Shown here piece after piece: positions 24,801 to 33,286 of a DNA stretch of 52,959 bases. The DNA is taken from NCBI GenBank assembly GCA_946406435.1, contig CAMJKP010000019.1, positions 1 through 52,959 of the forward strand, read 5' to 3'. Below the pieces are notes generated by a model. That model was given only the letters and a program-made list of their open reading frames with translations, was not told the DNA's origin and did not search any database. The first letter of the stretch is position 1; the number at the start of each line of letters is the position of its first letter. The translations under genes and the position numbers were made by a program. This stretch comes from an uncultured Prevotellaceae bacterium (GTDB lineage Bacteria > Bacteroidota > Bacteroidia > Bacteroidales > Bacteroidaceae).

Positions 24801-24811
24801 TAAATAATAAG

Positions 24812-26301
24812 GTGAAAACAAGACGATTAATAAGCATCTGCGTATGCATGATTTGGGCTATATTTGCATCAGCTTATGATTTTTCAGAGAAAAATGAAGA
24901 TGGTGTAATGCTCTATTACACAGATGTTGAAGAAGGATTCTGTGAAGTGGCACAAAGTCCAGCCCCCTACAAAGGTAAAGTCGTGATTCCTCCAACCGCT
25001 AATGGGCGCATAGTAGCCGGTATCGGTTATAACGCATTTAAACATCAAACCCAAATGGAATCAATAGTCTTACCTAATACTATGGTATATATTGGAGCTC
25101 TGGCCTTCGAAGAGTGTTATGATTTAAAATCAGTAGATCTCGGCAATGTTATGCTCATTGGTGAAATGGCATTTTGTAGCTGTTTCAGTTTAAAGGATTT
25201 AAAAATCCCAGAGTCATTGGTATACTGTGGATATGACGCATTCTCTGGTTGTGATATAGATCATCCTCTATACAATTCACATTATTTCCTGTATTTTCCC
25301 CAAAATTATGCCACTACTTATTCAATACCAGAAGGTATTGAGACAATTGGGGTATCAGCTTTTTCGTTGACTCGGATTGAGAATGTCACCTTTCCAAAAA
25401 GTTTAAAGAGGATTGAGGAACATGCTTTTGACGGTAGTAACTTGAAATCATTAAATCTGCCATCATCATTAACGACTATAGGACAGAATGCCTTCTGTCA
25501 ATGTTATGACCTAACAACATCAATTACTATTCCATCATCTGTTACAGAGATGGGAGAGTATATCTTTGAATCATCAGGTATTACAGCATGTGACTTTCAG
25601 AATAAATTCGAGAAACTTCCGAATGGAACTTTTTCATCATGTTATTCTCTGAGGAAGGTTCATCTGCCTGATGAGTTGAAAATTATAGGTGAGTACGCAT
25701 TTTCCGGTGATGAAAAGTTGAGAACATTCAACTTGCCAGAGCATCTTGACAGCATTGGCCGCTACGCTTTCTATTCCTGTAAGTCAATAAAAAAATCACC
25801 GTACCAGAGGGTGTAAAAAGATTAGAGGAACTAACCTTTTGTGAATGTGAAGGATTGAAGTCAATCACTTTACCCAGCACTCTGGAATATATAGGTGCAT
25901 GGGCAATAATGAGTTGTCCTTTACTTGAGAGCATCACCTTACCTGAGAGTCTGTCATATATTGAGGTATCAGCCCTCGGTCATAATAAGGCTCTTAAAGA
26001 TGTTTATGTATCGTGGAAGGAACCTATTACAGAAATTGATGATCCTTTCGACAATTCATTCTCTTCACCCGGTGAACCCTATCCAGCCACTCTTCATGTA
26101 CCAAATGGAACCAAACATTTGTATGAACAAGCCCCTGTGTGGAAGAATTTCCAAAATATTGTCGAAGATATCTCCACAGATATCCCAACCTACTATACAG
26201 AGACGAAACCAGAAAAGGTGTTCTCTAATGGTAAGGTTATGATAAGAAAGAATAACGAATTCTATGATGCTTCAAGCGGAATCAAAATAATGCATAAATA
26301 A
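24812..26301 (+). pseudogene. BspA-like leucine-rich-repeat surface protein, frameshifted at an A7 run
   Basis: Two reading frames make one protein. The first (GTG 24812 to 25816) has a signal peptide (CVCMIWAIFASA) and LRR_5-type repeats such as LPNTMVYIGALAFEECYDLKSVDL and LPSSLTTIGQNAFCQCYDLT. After a run of seven A (25789-25795) it goes out of frame and stops. The -1 frame continues the repeats (ITVPEGVKRLEELTFCECEGLKSITLP) through 26301. Joined, the product is about 496 residues, ending in a tail-like NGKVMIRKNNEFYDASSGIKIM. The zero frame reads A AAA AAA, a classic -1 slippery heptamer. It may be a broken gene, phase-variable, decoded by slippage, or a base missed in assembly. Start at GTG is the only fit to the signal peptide. 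Confidence 0.8.
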
Positions 26302-26444
26302 ATCACCTGTCTTGAAGATATTTTTAAACGCAGAGACGCGGAGTCGCTAAACCAATTGAAAATTGATAATTGATAATTGACATTTTAACTTAGCGTCTTC
26401 GCGTCTTCGCGTTTAATCAATTAATCTCTTAATTTCTTAATATC

Positions 26445-26543
26445 TTAATACCCCATACAACTGGTCACTCCGAGGGTTGTCGCTATGGCGGTAAGAATAG
26501 CCGCCAAAGTCTGAAGAATGAATTTCCAAGTTTCGTTTTTCAT
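26445..26543 (-). CDS. Smalltalk protein
   Basis: This 32-residue product begins MKNETWKFILQTLAAILTAI and ends TLGVTSCMGY, matching the tiny smalltalk protein of Bacteroidales: a short polar start, one hydrophobic helix and a Cys near the end. In other Bacteroidales it sits next to HU-like DNA-binding and amidase genes, often beside VirE/DUF3987 genes. Here it follows a DUF6266-like gene by 257 bases in the same direction. Function unknown; a membrane-inserted peptide is likely, and a lipoprotein-like SC near the C terminus is notable. Confidence 0.85.
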   Translation of the reverse strand: MKNETWKFILQTLAAILTAIATTLGVTSCMGY

Positions 26544-26671
26544 AAGTCCAATTAACAATTAATAATTAAAAACTTGCTTTAGCTTGATGAGCTTCAGCGA
26601 AGAACTTGCGCAGCTTGGTGAGCTTGCGAACAATTAACATGCCTATCGCAAATGAGTTGCTTTCGCTTTTT

Positions 26672-26779
26672 AACTGACAAAAATTACCAATCTGCGCAAT
26701 CTTATTCCATCAGTTAAAATCTTATCAAAAATAATCTTTTTGGTGAAAGATTGGTAAGATTGGTAATTATTGTCAGTTT
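26672..26779. repeat. Inverted repeat between smalltalk and DUF6266-like genes
   Basis: Outer arms AACTGACAA ... AATTACCAATCT (26672-26693) and AGATTGGTAATTATTGTCAGTT (26757-26778) pair almost fully. The interior repeats ATTGGTAAGATTGG. Transcription of the - strand would place a large stem-loop between the two genes. Confidence 0.7.
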
Positions 26780-26800
26780 AGCACCGCAAGGTGCGTAAGG

Positions 26801-27715
26801 TTAGAGACCACCGCCTCCACCTTCGTCACCGCTTCCGCTTTCGCCACCTGAAACTGGAGCGTTAGCGTTGCCATCAGGCACGAGGAAGGATTCGATGCCA
26901 GAGCCGTAGCTGCTCTTTGAGAGGGTGTAGGCATTTTCGCCCTGATAGTCAGCCTCCTTCGTGTTGGCTACAAGAAGGTCCTGAGAAGAGACGAGGGTCT
27001 TGCCGTCTGCCTTGCGGGTGTGTACCCAAGTGTAGGCGCAATCGCCATCGCTGCCTGAGTGGCCGAGGTTGCCATCAACAGCCTTGAAGCCTGTAGAACC
27101 GCCTGTAACGTCGGTCAGAAGGTCCTCATTTGCTGCATCGAGAATCACCTTTGCTGCGCTGAACTGACAGTAAGGAATCTCGGTGTTCGCGTTGACAAGC
27201 TGCTTGACGAGGAAGAACGAAATCTGATCGCCATACTTGTAGTCGGGGTTGTTGTTCACGACTGCTGCGGAGAAATCGGCAACGGTGGTGTTTGCACCAA
27301 TGCTGAGACCACCCAGACGAATGTCTGTCTTGCCGTTCTGACCAGAGCCTGTGACCACGATTGCAGGGAGCGAGCCCTGTGAAATCTGATAGGCAGTAGC
27401 GATGCAAGCACCACCTGCAACAGCCTGTTTGGTGAGGTAGATAGGCGTGCGCTGCATGTTCACCTTGACGAACATATTGTAGTCCGAGAGGTTCTTAGGC
27501 TTGTTCTCAAAGCCATAGTTGAGCAGCGGACGGATGCCTTTGTACATCGCGATGATGTTGCCCCACTTTGTGCGAGTCTGCATCTGCGCATTGGTGCGAG
27601 GGTTGCGGATGTGCGTCACCTTCTCGCTGATAACAGTCTGGCCGTTAAGGCTCTTGAATGTAAGGTTGCCGGCTGAGCCTGAAATCTTACTGATAATACC
27701 TGAAAGTTTTCCCAT
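26801..27715 (-). CDS. DUF6266-like protein
   Basis: This 304-residue protein starts MGKLSGIISKISGSAGNLTF and contains IRNPRTNAQMQTRTKWGNIIAMYKGIRPLLNYGF and NMFVKVNM. It resembles the DUF6266 pattern of a glycine-rich start, an NP-rT-nAQ block and an aromatic segment, but only tentatively. The middle is beta-rich. The C terminus ends in a low-complexity Gly/Ser/Glu tail (SGGESGSGDEGGGGGL). No signal peptide is visible. ATG 27715 is chosen over the upstream frame to 27760, whose extension is translated from a repeat. It lies upstream of smalltalk and is divergent from the DUF5675 gene across the 26-bp inverted repeat. Function unknown. Confidence 0.7.
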   Translation of the reverse strand: MGKLSGIISKISGSAGNLTFKSLNGQTVISEKVTHIRNPRTNAQMQTRTKWGNIIAMYKGIRPLLNYGFENKPKNLSDYNMFVKVNMQRTPIYLTKQAVAGGACIATAYQISQGSLPAIVVTGSGQNGKTDIRLGGLSIGANTTVADFSAAVVNNNPDYKYGDQISFFLVKQLVNANTEIPYCQFSAAKVILDAANEDLLTDVTGGSTGFKAVDGNLGHSGSDGDCAYTWVHTRKADGKTLVSSQDLLVANTKEADYQGENAYTLSKSSYGSGIESFLVPDGNANAPVSGGESGSGDEGGGGGL

Positions 27716-28196
27716 AAAAAAAAGTTTTAAGCCACAGCCCCTTTCTTGTCCTTCGGACATCCTTTGCCTTCCTCCTTCGGAACGGCGATCTCTTCGACAT
27801 TCCCCGCCCGGGGCAAGGAGGAAGTTACCTTTGAACGCTGAAGGGGAGCGTGTGGGTAGTTAGTAATTAGTTAATGAATTTGTTAGAAAATTGTTAATAA
27901 TGAAATTTGTTAGTAATAGTATTCCCATTCGATTGCTCAACAGCCTGCAGTACCATTTTTGCAACTTGTAGGGAACGGACTTGAAACGGACTTGTAGCGA
28001 ACCTGTAACGGTTTAGCTTCCTATCTACCAACTCCCTCCCTTGGGGAGGGTTGGGGTGGGTCTTTCCGTTTTCCATTTGCAAAGTTACTACGATTCCCCG
28101 AGAGCATTGAGGGCATTTTCGGATTTCTTTTGTTAAAAAACATTAAAACTGTATAACTCACTAATGTTCAGCGTGTTGCGTCAGAAATCAAATAAA
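27716..28196. other. Non-coding interval with G/C-rich repeats
   Basis: It holds a C/G-rich repeat (about 27735-27850), the CTCCCTCCCTTGGGGAGGG repeat at 28032-28066 (the same unit that encodes part of the SusD signal peptide), and a possible - strand -7 box (TAACTTTG, 28087-28080). No gene is seen. Confidence 0.5.
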
Positions 28197-28197
28197 A

Positions 28198-28374
28198 GTA
28201 CACATAGTACACATATTCCACATATATTTTACAGACACCCTATATCCCCTTCCCCCTCACTTTTACTTCAATAATAATATATATTATAAAATAATATATA
28301 TTATTATTGGGAAGAAGAGCGTGTGTTAGAGGGTGTGTATGTAGAAAATGTGGAATATGTGTACTATGTGTACC
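28198..28374. repeat. 26-base perfect inverted repeat flanking an AT-rich palindrome
   Basis: The left arm at 28198-28223 (GTACACATAGTACACATATT...) is the exact reverse complement of 28349-28374. The centre holds a perfect AT-only palindrome with 18-base arms (28270-28287 and 28291-28308) around AAA. A degenerate third copy of the arm lies after the DUF5675 gene at 28926-28970. It sits between divergent genes, so it may be an operator, a replication/primase site or a recombination site. Confidence 0.85.
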
Positions 28375-28459
28375 TATGGGGTGTCTCTAAAAATTATTGT
28401 ACTATTGTACCATTGTACCGAAAAGGCTCTCGCAAGAAATTTGAAACTGAAAAAATCAG

Positions 28460-28885
28460 TTGAAAAGCAAAAACACGGGAGAATATTTGGAGGTATGCTA
28501 CGAGGATAATCCCTTGCAATGTGTGTATGTCTACGACACGTTAGAGCCTACATTTCGCGATTTGCAGAAAGTGAAAAAGGTGAAAGGCAAGACCGCGATT
28601 CCTTGCGGGGAGTACGACGTAAGATACAGGATGAGTATGAAATTCAATCAGAACATGCCATACCTTGAGGACGTTCCGAATTTCAAAGGGATAATGATCC
28701 ACACAGGCAATAATCCGAAGGACACACAGGGGTGTATTCTGGTGGGTGTGAATCCGAGAGGCAGTAACGGAATTGTAATGCCTCGTCTTGTCTCTTCGCG
28801 AGATTCATTCAATCGGATAAACGACTTGATTTACAAGGCGGTAAAAAGCGAAGAGGGTGTGAAAGTGATAATTATGAATGTATAG
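28460..28885 (+). CDS. DUF5675-family protein
   Basis: This 141-residue protein starts at TTG 28460; the frame is open only from 28451, so no ATG is available upstream. It contains CVYVYDTLEP, KVKGKTAIPCGEYDVRY, NFKGIMIHTGNNPKDTQGCILVG and a C-terminal helix plus VKVIIMNV. The IHxGN...DTxGC block is characteristic of DUF5675, a small enzyme-like family often encoded with phage or phage-like genes and suspected to act on peptidoglycan. The conserved His and Cys are present. The N terminus is shorter than in relatives. It is transcribed away from the DUF6266/smalltalk pair and followed by a strong terminator. Confidence 0.8.
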   Translation: MKSKNTGEYLEVCYEDNPLQCVYVYDTLEPTFRDLQKVKKVKGKTAIPCGEYDVRYRMSMKFNQNMPYLEDVPNFKGIMIHTGNNPKDTQGCILVGVNPRGSNGIVMPRLVSSRDSFNRINDLIYKAVKSEEGVKVIIMNV

Positions 28886-28891
28886 ACAGAG

Positions 28892-28923
28892 AGGCTTTCG
28901 CTATGATAGCGAGAGCCTTTTTT
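28892..28923 (+). terminator. Terminator of the DUF5675 gene
   Basis: A 12-bp stem AGGCTTTCGCTA / TAGCGAGAGCCT with a three-base loop is followed by six T residues, 7 bases after the stop. Confidence 0.92.
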
Positions 28924-28925
28924 GG

Positions 28926-28975
28926 GTACATATAGTACACATAATACACATATTTTTTACAGACACCCCATATTT
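28926..28975. repeat. Third copy of the GTACACATAGTACACATA repeat
   Basis: GTACATATAGTACACATAAT and the following ACACATATTTTTTACAGACACCCC parallel the left arm at 28198 and its right flank, in direct orientation. Two copies therefore bracket the DUF5675 gene. Confidence 0.75.
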
Positions 28976-28984
28976 GAATTGTTC

Positions 28985-29100
28985 GCTAAGGCTCACCAAG
29001 CTACGCAAGTTCTTCGCTGAAGCTCATCAAGCTAAAGCAAGTGACAATTGATAATTTTTCGTAAAGGCTCAACAAGCTAACAGCAAGTAAAAATTATTTC
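28985..29100. repeat. Cluster of dispersed TTCGC-GCTCA-CAAGCTA-GCAAGT motifs
   Basis: Three copies of the unit written TTCGCTAAGGCTCACCAAGC, TTCGCTGAAGCTCATCAAGC and TTCGTAAAGGCTCAACAAGC. Inverted or direct copies are at about 10190, 10326, 16048, 17126, 17208, 18890, 26573 and 30737. Confidence 0.7.
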
Positions 29101-29159
29101 AAACGCTAAGACACAGAGACACGGAGAATAATTATAATTTGAACACAGAAGACACGAAA

Positions 29160-29558
29160 ATAACGGAATGCGCACCTTGCGGTGCTTGAAATTAATGCGG
29201 TATTAATGTGTTATTAATGCGATATTATATGTCTCACTCCGTGAGGAAACATTAATGACCACAAATTTCACGTTAATTTCGCATTAATTTTATTACTTTC
29301 AACCACAGATATTCGGGATCTTAGGGATATTTATCACGAGCGTAAGCGACATAATCCCTTTAATCTGTGGTTAAAAATAAAAACTCTGCGCCTTCGCGTC
29401 TCTGCGTTCTGGAAAAAACAACCACAGATATTCGGGATTTTAGGGATTTCAATCACGAGCGTAAGCGAGATTATCCCTTTAATCTGTTGTATCTGTGGTT
29501 AAAAATAAAATCTCTGCGCCTTCGCGTCTTTGCGTTATAAATACTGAGGGCGGAGGCA
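29160..29558. repeat. Direct repeats with ACCACAGAT fold-back and GCAAAGACGCAGAG-type repeats
   Basis: Tandem ATTAATGCGGT-like units and their inversion occur at 29195-29287. Two direct copies of about 110 bases (29301-29408 and 29420-29536) each have AACCACAGAT ... ATCTGTGGTT arms around ACGAGCGTAAGCGA, followed by CTCTGCGCCTTCGCGTCT. No gene is seen in 28886-29758. Confidence 0.75.
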
Positions 29559-29559
29559 A

Positions 29560-29601
29560 GTGAAAATAAAAAAGCCTCATCTCGTTGAAAGATGGGGCTT
29601 T
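29560..29601 (-). terminator. Possible terminator for the 29759-30091 gene
   Basis: On the - strand, AAAGCCCCATC pairs with GATGAGGCTTT, then a T-rich run. It is about 160 bases after the stop codon; the interval holds repeats of GCTTGCAAGACGAATAACG. Confidence 0.65.
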
Positions 29602-29758
29602 ACGGTTTAGACGTAATTCTTAACCAAATATAAAACAAATAAACACTTGCGATATAAATAAAGACTTGCGAGACGAATAACGCTTGCAATGTTTAATAAA
29701 AGCGCTTGCAAGACGAATAACGCTTGGTAATAATAACGTTTGTGGTATAAACCGCGCG

Positions 29759-30091
29759 TTAGAGAGTTACGATGCTGATGTATTTGTCGTAGGCTGCTCT
29801 GCTGGCTGATACGTATTCCTTCATTGCGAGAAGGGTTTCCTTGAACTCCTGCTCGGAGATGAAGTCGATGTCATCGGTCTCTTCTTCCATCCACTCGAAT
29901 TCTATGTCTTCCTCGTAGAATGTGAGGTGGTCTTCTGTAATGCCATACTCGATGGCTTTCATCGTGTTGACCCATCCCTGATCGTCATCATAATGCCTTA
30001 CAGAAGTATTGCAATCAGCAATACCGATTACGATGTCTCTTGCATCCTGTCCCTGTAACAAGGCTGCTTTCTTATAGTATATTTTATCCAT
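29759..30091 (-). CDS. Small acidic hypothetical protein
   Basis: This 110-residue soluble protein is strongly acidic in its second half (FYEEDIEFEWMEEETDDIDF). It starts MDKIYYKKAALLQGQDARDI and has no signal peptide or membrane segment. I do not recognise a family. It is supported as a real gene by a consensus promoter at 30156-30186 and a terminator downstream. The only neighbours are repeats and, divergently, the cobalamin riboswitch locus. DNA-mimic or immunity-type roles are sometimes filled by such acidic proteins, but nothing here shows one. Confidence 0.65.
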   Translation of the reverse strand: MDKIYYKKAALLQGQDARDIVIGIADCNTSVRHYDDDQGWVNTMKAIEYGITEDHLTFYEEDIEFEWMEEETDDIDFISEQEFKETLLAMKEYVSASRAAYDKYISIVTL

Positions 30092-30155
30092 ACCTTTTAA
30101 TAAAAATGAATGTTGCCGATGATGCTTTGCGGTATCAAGGGCGCAAATTCCGTCG

Positions 30156-30186
30156 CAAAATTACTAAATTCTTACCTAATCCGCAA
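30156..30186 (-). promoter_or_regulatory. Promoter of the small acidic protein gene
   Basis: On the - strand, TTG (30186-30184) and TAATTTTG (30163-30156) are 20 bases apart. The leader is about 60 nt. Confidence 0.72.
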
Positions 30187-30421
30187 CTTTTACGGCGTTT
30201 ATTTTGAATTTTATTCGACCATTTCTCGCCAAGGCAATAATCAAGCAAGCTTGCCATTGCTCTTTTGGCTTATCGAAATGGTTCCTTATTCCTCGTTTTT
30301 AACAGCCTTTGCTTGGGTGGCACGATTGGTTCTGACAGGAAATGCGATTGTAATGACGGCTATTGAGGGTGTTTTTTGAAAATAATCCATTAATCTGTGC
30401 TGATATTTGGAAAAATATAGT

Positions 30422-30430
30422 TAACTTTGC
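30422..30430 (+). promoter_or_regulatory. -7 box upstream of the cobalamin riboswitch
   Basis: TAACTTTGC fits TAnnTTTG; a good TTTG at the expected distance is not seen. Transcription would start about 40 bases before the riboswitch core. Confidence 0.5.
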
Positions 30431-30439
30431 AATCGCTTG

Positions 30440-30985
30440 ACGGTAATCTGTTTCGGCATTCTGCGCTTATGACTTGGGCGGGTGTCGGGACGTGATGCAA
30501 GGGAACTCCGATGTAAGTTCGGGACTGTACCTGCAGCTGTAATCCTCACGTCTTCCTTATGGAAGATAAAAGACTGGGAAGGATGCCACTGTTAAAGACC
30601 CCATAGACCCCCTTAATCCCCCTGCATAGGGGGAGAGGTTCGGATTATGAGGTTAGAGTGGAGGGGTTAGAGGTTAGAGAAAAAGGGTTAGAGGTCTTAA
30701 ACAATTGAAAATTGAGAATTGAGAATTGAAAATTTTTCGCAAGCCCAACAAGCTAAAGCAAGTGAAAATTATTTTTTTAATATCTTAATTTCAAAAGCGT
30801 TCCGACACTAACCACTAACCGCTAAACCCTAACCTAAGAGAAAAGACGGGAAGGCTCCTAAGTCTGGGGAGAGTCAGAAGACCTGCCGTAGAAGTCTTGT
30901 GGAGGTTGTGCGTCCCAGGAACAGGGCGGAGACCTCGGCCGAGTGCCAGAAGAGTGTATGCTGCGATAGGCATACGCTGGGGTTG
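30440..30985 (+). ncRNA. Cobalamin (B12) riboswitch with an expanded loop
   Basis: Core elements in order: GGCGGGTGTC (30477), AAGGGAACTCCGATG and GTTCGGGACTGTACCTGCAG (the conserved GGGAA / ACTG / CTGCAGCTG core), TGCCACTG (30584), GGGAAGGCTCC (30848) and the B12-box region GAGTCAGAAGACCTGCC (30871-30887). GGCGGGT pairs with ACCTGCC as expected. The segment between CCACTG and GGGAAGG is normally a short loop but here is about 250 nt of dispersed repeats. Downstream a hairpin GTATGC/GCATAC (about 30957-30976) may belong to the expression platform. It controls the TonB receptor that follows. Confidence 0.9.
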
Positions 30986-31044
30986 TGTGGTGCTTTCTGC
31001 GCAAGACTCTTTACGGTTCATTACGCTTGCCGTTTTGCAGAATA

Positions 31045-33258
31045 ATGAACAGAAATTATACTAAGCGCTGGGTTATGCACCGTATCATTTTCATCTCTCT
31101 TGTTTCATTTTTCTTGCCATCGCTTTGCTGCGGAACTACTCTGCAGCCCGACTCTGTCGTGGCAAGGAAACAGAAGGAGAAGCAGACGGAGATATACAAG
31201 CAGAAGGAGCTTGAGGATGTGAATATCGTGGGTAAGGACCGCACTCAGAGGCTGCGTGAGGGGGCTTTCAGCGTGAATGCCATCAACGTGGGCGATAAGG
31301 CTAATTCCATCAACGATATCACGGATATCATCAACCGTACGGCTGGTGTCAAGGTGCGCACTCAGGGCGGTTTGGGCTCGGAATTCGACCTTAGCGTGAA
31401 TGGCCTTTCGGGTAACTCGATATGCTATTTCATAGACGGAGTGCCGCTTGAGACAAAGGGTGCGGGGATGAAGTTTTCTGATATCCCGATAAACCTTATT
31501 CAGCGTGTTGAGATATACAAGGGCGTGGTGCCGTCATCGTTCGGAATTGATGCCCTTGGAGGTGCTGTGAATATAGTTACCCGCAAAGAGCAGAGCCCCT
31601 ATCTCGACGCGTCTTACAGCATCGGCTCATTCGGTACGCATCAGCTGAATGTCAATGGGCAGTATGTGTTTCCGAAGTCGAAACTGATACTCCGACCAGT
31701 TGTTGCGTACAACCATTCGAAGAACAACTACACGATGAAGGAAGTGGAGGTGTGGGATGAGTCGCAGCGCAAGTACGTACCTACGGAGCGAAAGCGTTTT
31801 CACGACGGCTACACCTCGTTTCTCGGGCAGTTGGAGGCAGGATTTATGAACGTGCCGTGGGCAGATGCCGCCTTTGTCACGCTGTCTTATTCGCAGATGC
31901 AGAAGGAGTTGCAGACGGGAGCCACGCAGAGCCGCGTGTATGGTATGGCGGAGCGCGAGAGTAAGGCTTGGAACGTGGCCGTGAGGTATGCCAAACGCAA
32001 TTTCATCTTGCCAAAGCTCGACGTGAAGCTGTCGGCTTCGCACACATGGGACAACTCGATAACCACAGATACGTGCTTTAGGAAATACGACTGGAACGGC
32101 AACTATATAAAGTCGTCGCGTAATGAGATAACCTCTCGCGAGCGGTCACGGAGGCACTATGGCCGTCCGTTGACAAACGTTCTGCTGAATCTCGGCTACA
32201 CGTTCAACGACCATCATCAGTTGGATTTCAACTACTCGATGAACCGCATAGGCAACGACCAATGGGATGACGTGTCGGAGGTGTTCATTCCCTCGAACGA
32301 TGTTCTGGCAAAGCATATCCTCGCCCTTACATATAATCAGTTGCTCGTGGATGACAGGATGAAGAACACGTTCTTCGTGAAGGACTACGTGAACCACCTG
32401 AGCGTGGAGCAGACCTATATACCCTCTGTCACCAATTCGAGTGATGTGATGGGCAGCAATACCAATAGCTATCTGGGTGCAGGTGCCGCGGTGAGTTTCG
32501 AGATATGGAGGGCGCTGGGCGTTAAGATGTCATACGAGCGTAGTGTCAGACTGCCTCTGTCGCGTGAGTTGCTCGGTAATGCCTCAACCATCTACCCTAA
32601 CCTCGCACTCCGACCAGAGGAGAGCAACAACTGGAATGCGGGTATCTATGGCACCATAGGACTTGGCACGGAGCATAGGCTTGAATATGACGTGAACGGT
32701 TTCATTCGCGATGTGGACAACTACATCCAGCCTACCATTTCGGAAAAGGAGGGTATGATACAATACGGTAATCTTGCTGCAATATACGTGAAGGGTTTTG
32801 AGACCGAGCTGCGATATATCTGGAACAGGCGGATGCACGTGACGGGAAACATAAGCTGGCAGGATGCGCGTGACCGTATGCAACTGAAATCGGACGGCAA
32901 GCCTTCTGCCACATACGACAATAGAGTGCCTAACCGTCCGTGGCTCTATGCCAACCTGAACCTCGACTACGAGTTTCATAACATCCTCTCGAAGACAGAC
33001 CGCCTGACGCTGGCTATGGGCTATCAATGGGTGCATTGGTATTTCCTCACGTGGGAGGCTTACGGCTATGCAGAGACGAAGGCGCGAATACCGCGTCAGA
33101 ATATCTTTGACGCAACAGCGACCTATTCCTTTAAGGACGGGCGCTATAACATCACGCTCGGGTGCAACAACCTGTTCGACCATCTGGCATACGACAACTA
33201 CAAGCTTCAGAAGCCTGGCAGGTATGTGTATGCAAAGTTCAGATTATTCCTACAATAA
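31045..33258 (+). CDS. BtuB-like TonB-dependent receptor, probably for corrinoids
   Basis: This protein of about 737 residues has a signal peptide (MHRIIFISLVSFFLPSLCCG), an LEDVNIVGKDRTQRLREGAFSVNAINV TonB-box/plug start, the plug signature INRTAGVKVRTQGGLGSEFDLSVNGLSGN ... IEIYKGVVPSSFGIDALGGAVNIVT, and a 22-strand-type barrel ending NLFDHLAYDNYKLQKPGRYVYAKFRLFLQ. The preceding cobalamin riboswitch is strong evidence that it imports vitamin B12 or other corrinoids. Start choice is ATG 31045, or 31075 directly at the signal peptide. The next two genes are co-directional with gaps of 28 and 61 bases and are likely surface accessories. Confidence 0.88.
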   Translation: MNRNYTKRWVMHRIIFISLVSFFLPSLCCGTTLQPDSVVARKQKEKQTEIYKQKELEDVNIVGKDRTQRLREGAFSVNAINVGDKANSINDITDIINRTAGVKVRTQGGLGSEFDLSVNGLSGNSICYFIDGVPLETKGAGMKFSDIPINLIQRVEIYKGVVPSSFGIDALGGAVNIVTRKEQSPYLDASYSIGSFGTHQLNVNGQYVFPKSKLILRPVVAYNHSKNNYTMKEVEVWDESQRKYVPTERKRFHDGYTSFLGQLEAGFMNVPWADAAFVTLSYSQMQKELQTGATQSRVYGMAERESKAWNVAVRYAKRNFILPKLDVKLSASHTWDNSITTDTCFRKYDWNGNYIKSSRNEITSRERSRRHYGRPLTNVLLNLGYTFNDHHQLDFNYSMNRIGNDQWDDVSEVFIPSNDVLAKHILALTYNQLLVDDRMKNTFFVKDYVNHLSVEQTYIPSVTNSSDVMGSNTNSYLGAGAAVSFEIWRALGVKMSYERSVRLPLSRELLGNASTIYPNLALRPEESNNWNAGIYGTIGLGTEHRLEYDVNGFIRDVDNYIQPTISEKEGMIQYGNLAAIYVKGFETELRYIWNRRMHVTGNISWQDARDRMQLKSDGKPSATYDNRVPNRPWLYANLNLDYEFHNILSKTDRLTLAMGYQWVHWYFLTWEAYGYAETKARIPRQNIFDATATYSFKDGRYNITLGCNNLFDHLAYDNYKLQKPGRYVYAKFRLFLQ

Positions 33259-33286
33259 AAATCATAATTCTAACTACACAAAGCTC

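Noticed and set aside
27716..27760. Upstream extension of the DUF6266-like frame
   Set aside because: Translated from a C-rich repeat; MGKLSG is the family-like start.
28198..28374. CRISPR array from the TACACATA repeats
   Set aside because: Only three copies, in mixed orientation, with no regular spacers and no cas genes.
30110..30379. 89-residue + strand frame
   Set aside because: It overlaps the promoter of the opposing acidic-protein gene and has no support as a gene.
32584..33183. 199-residue - strand frame inside the BtuB-like gene
   Set aside because: Long by chance opposite a well-supported receptor gene; no recognisable protein.
33068..33286. Long version of the small exported protein overlapping the receptor gene
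   Set aside because: Signal peptide begins at 33287; the upstream part is an out-of-frame shadow of the receptor.
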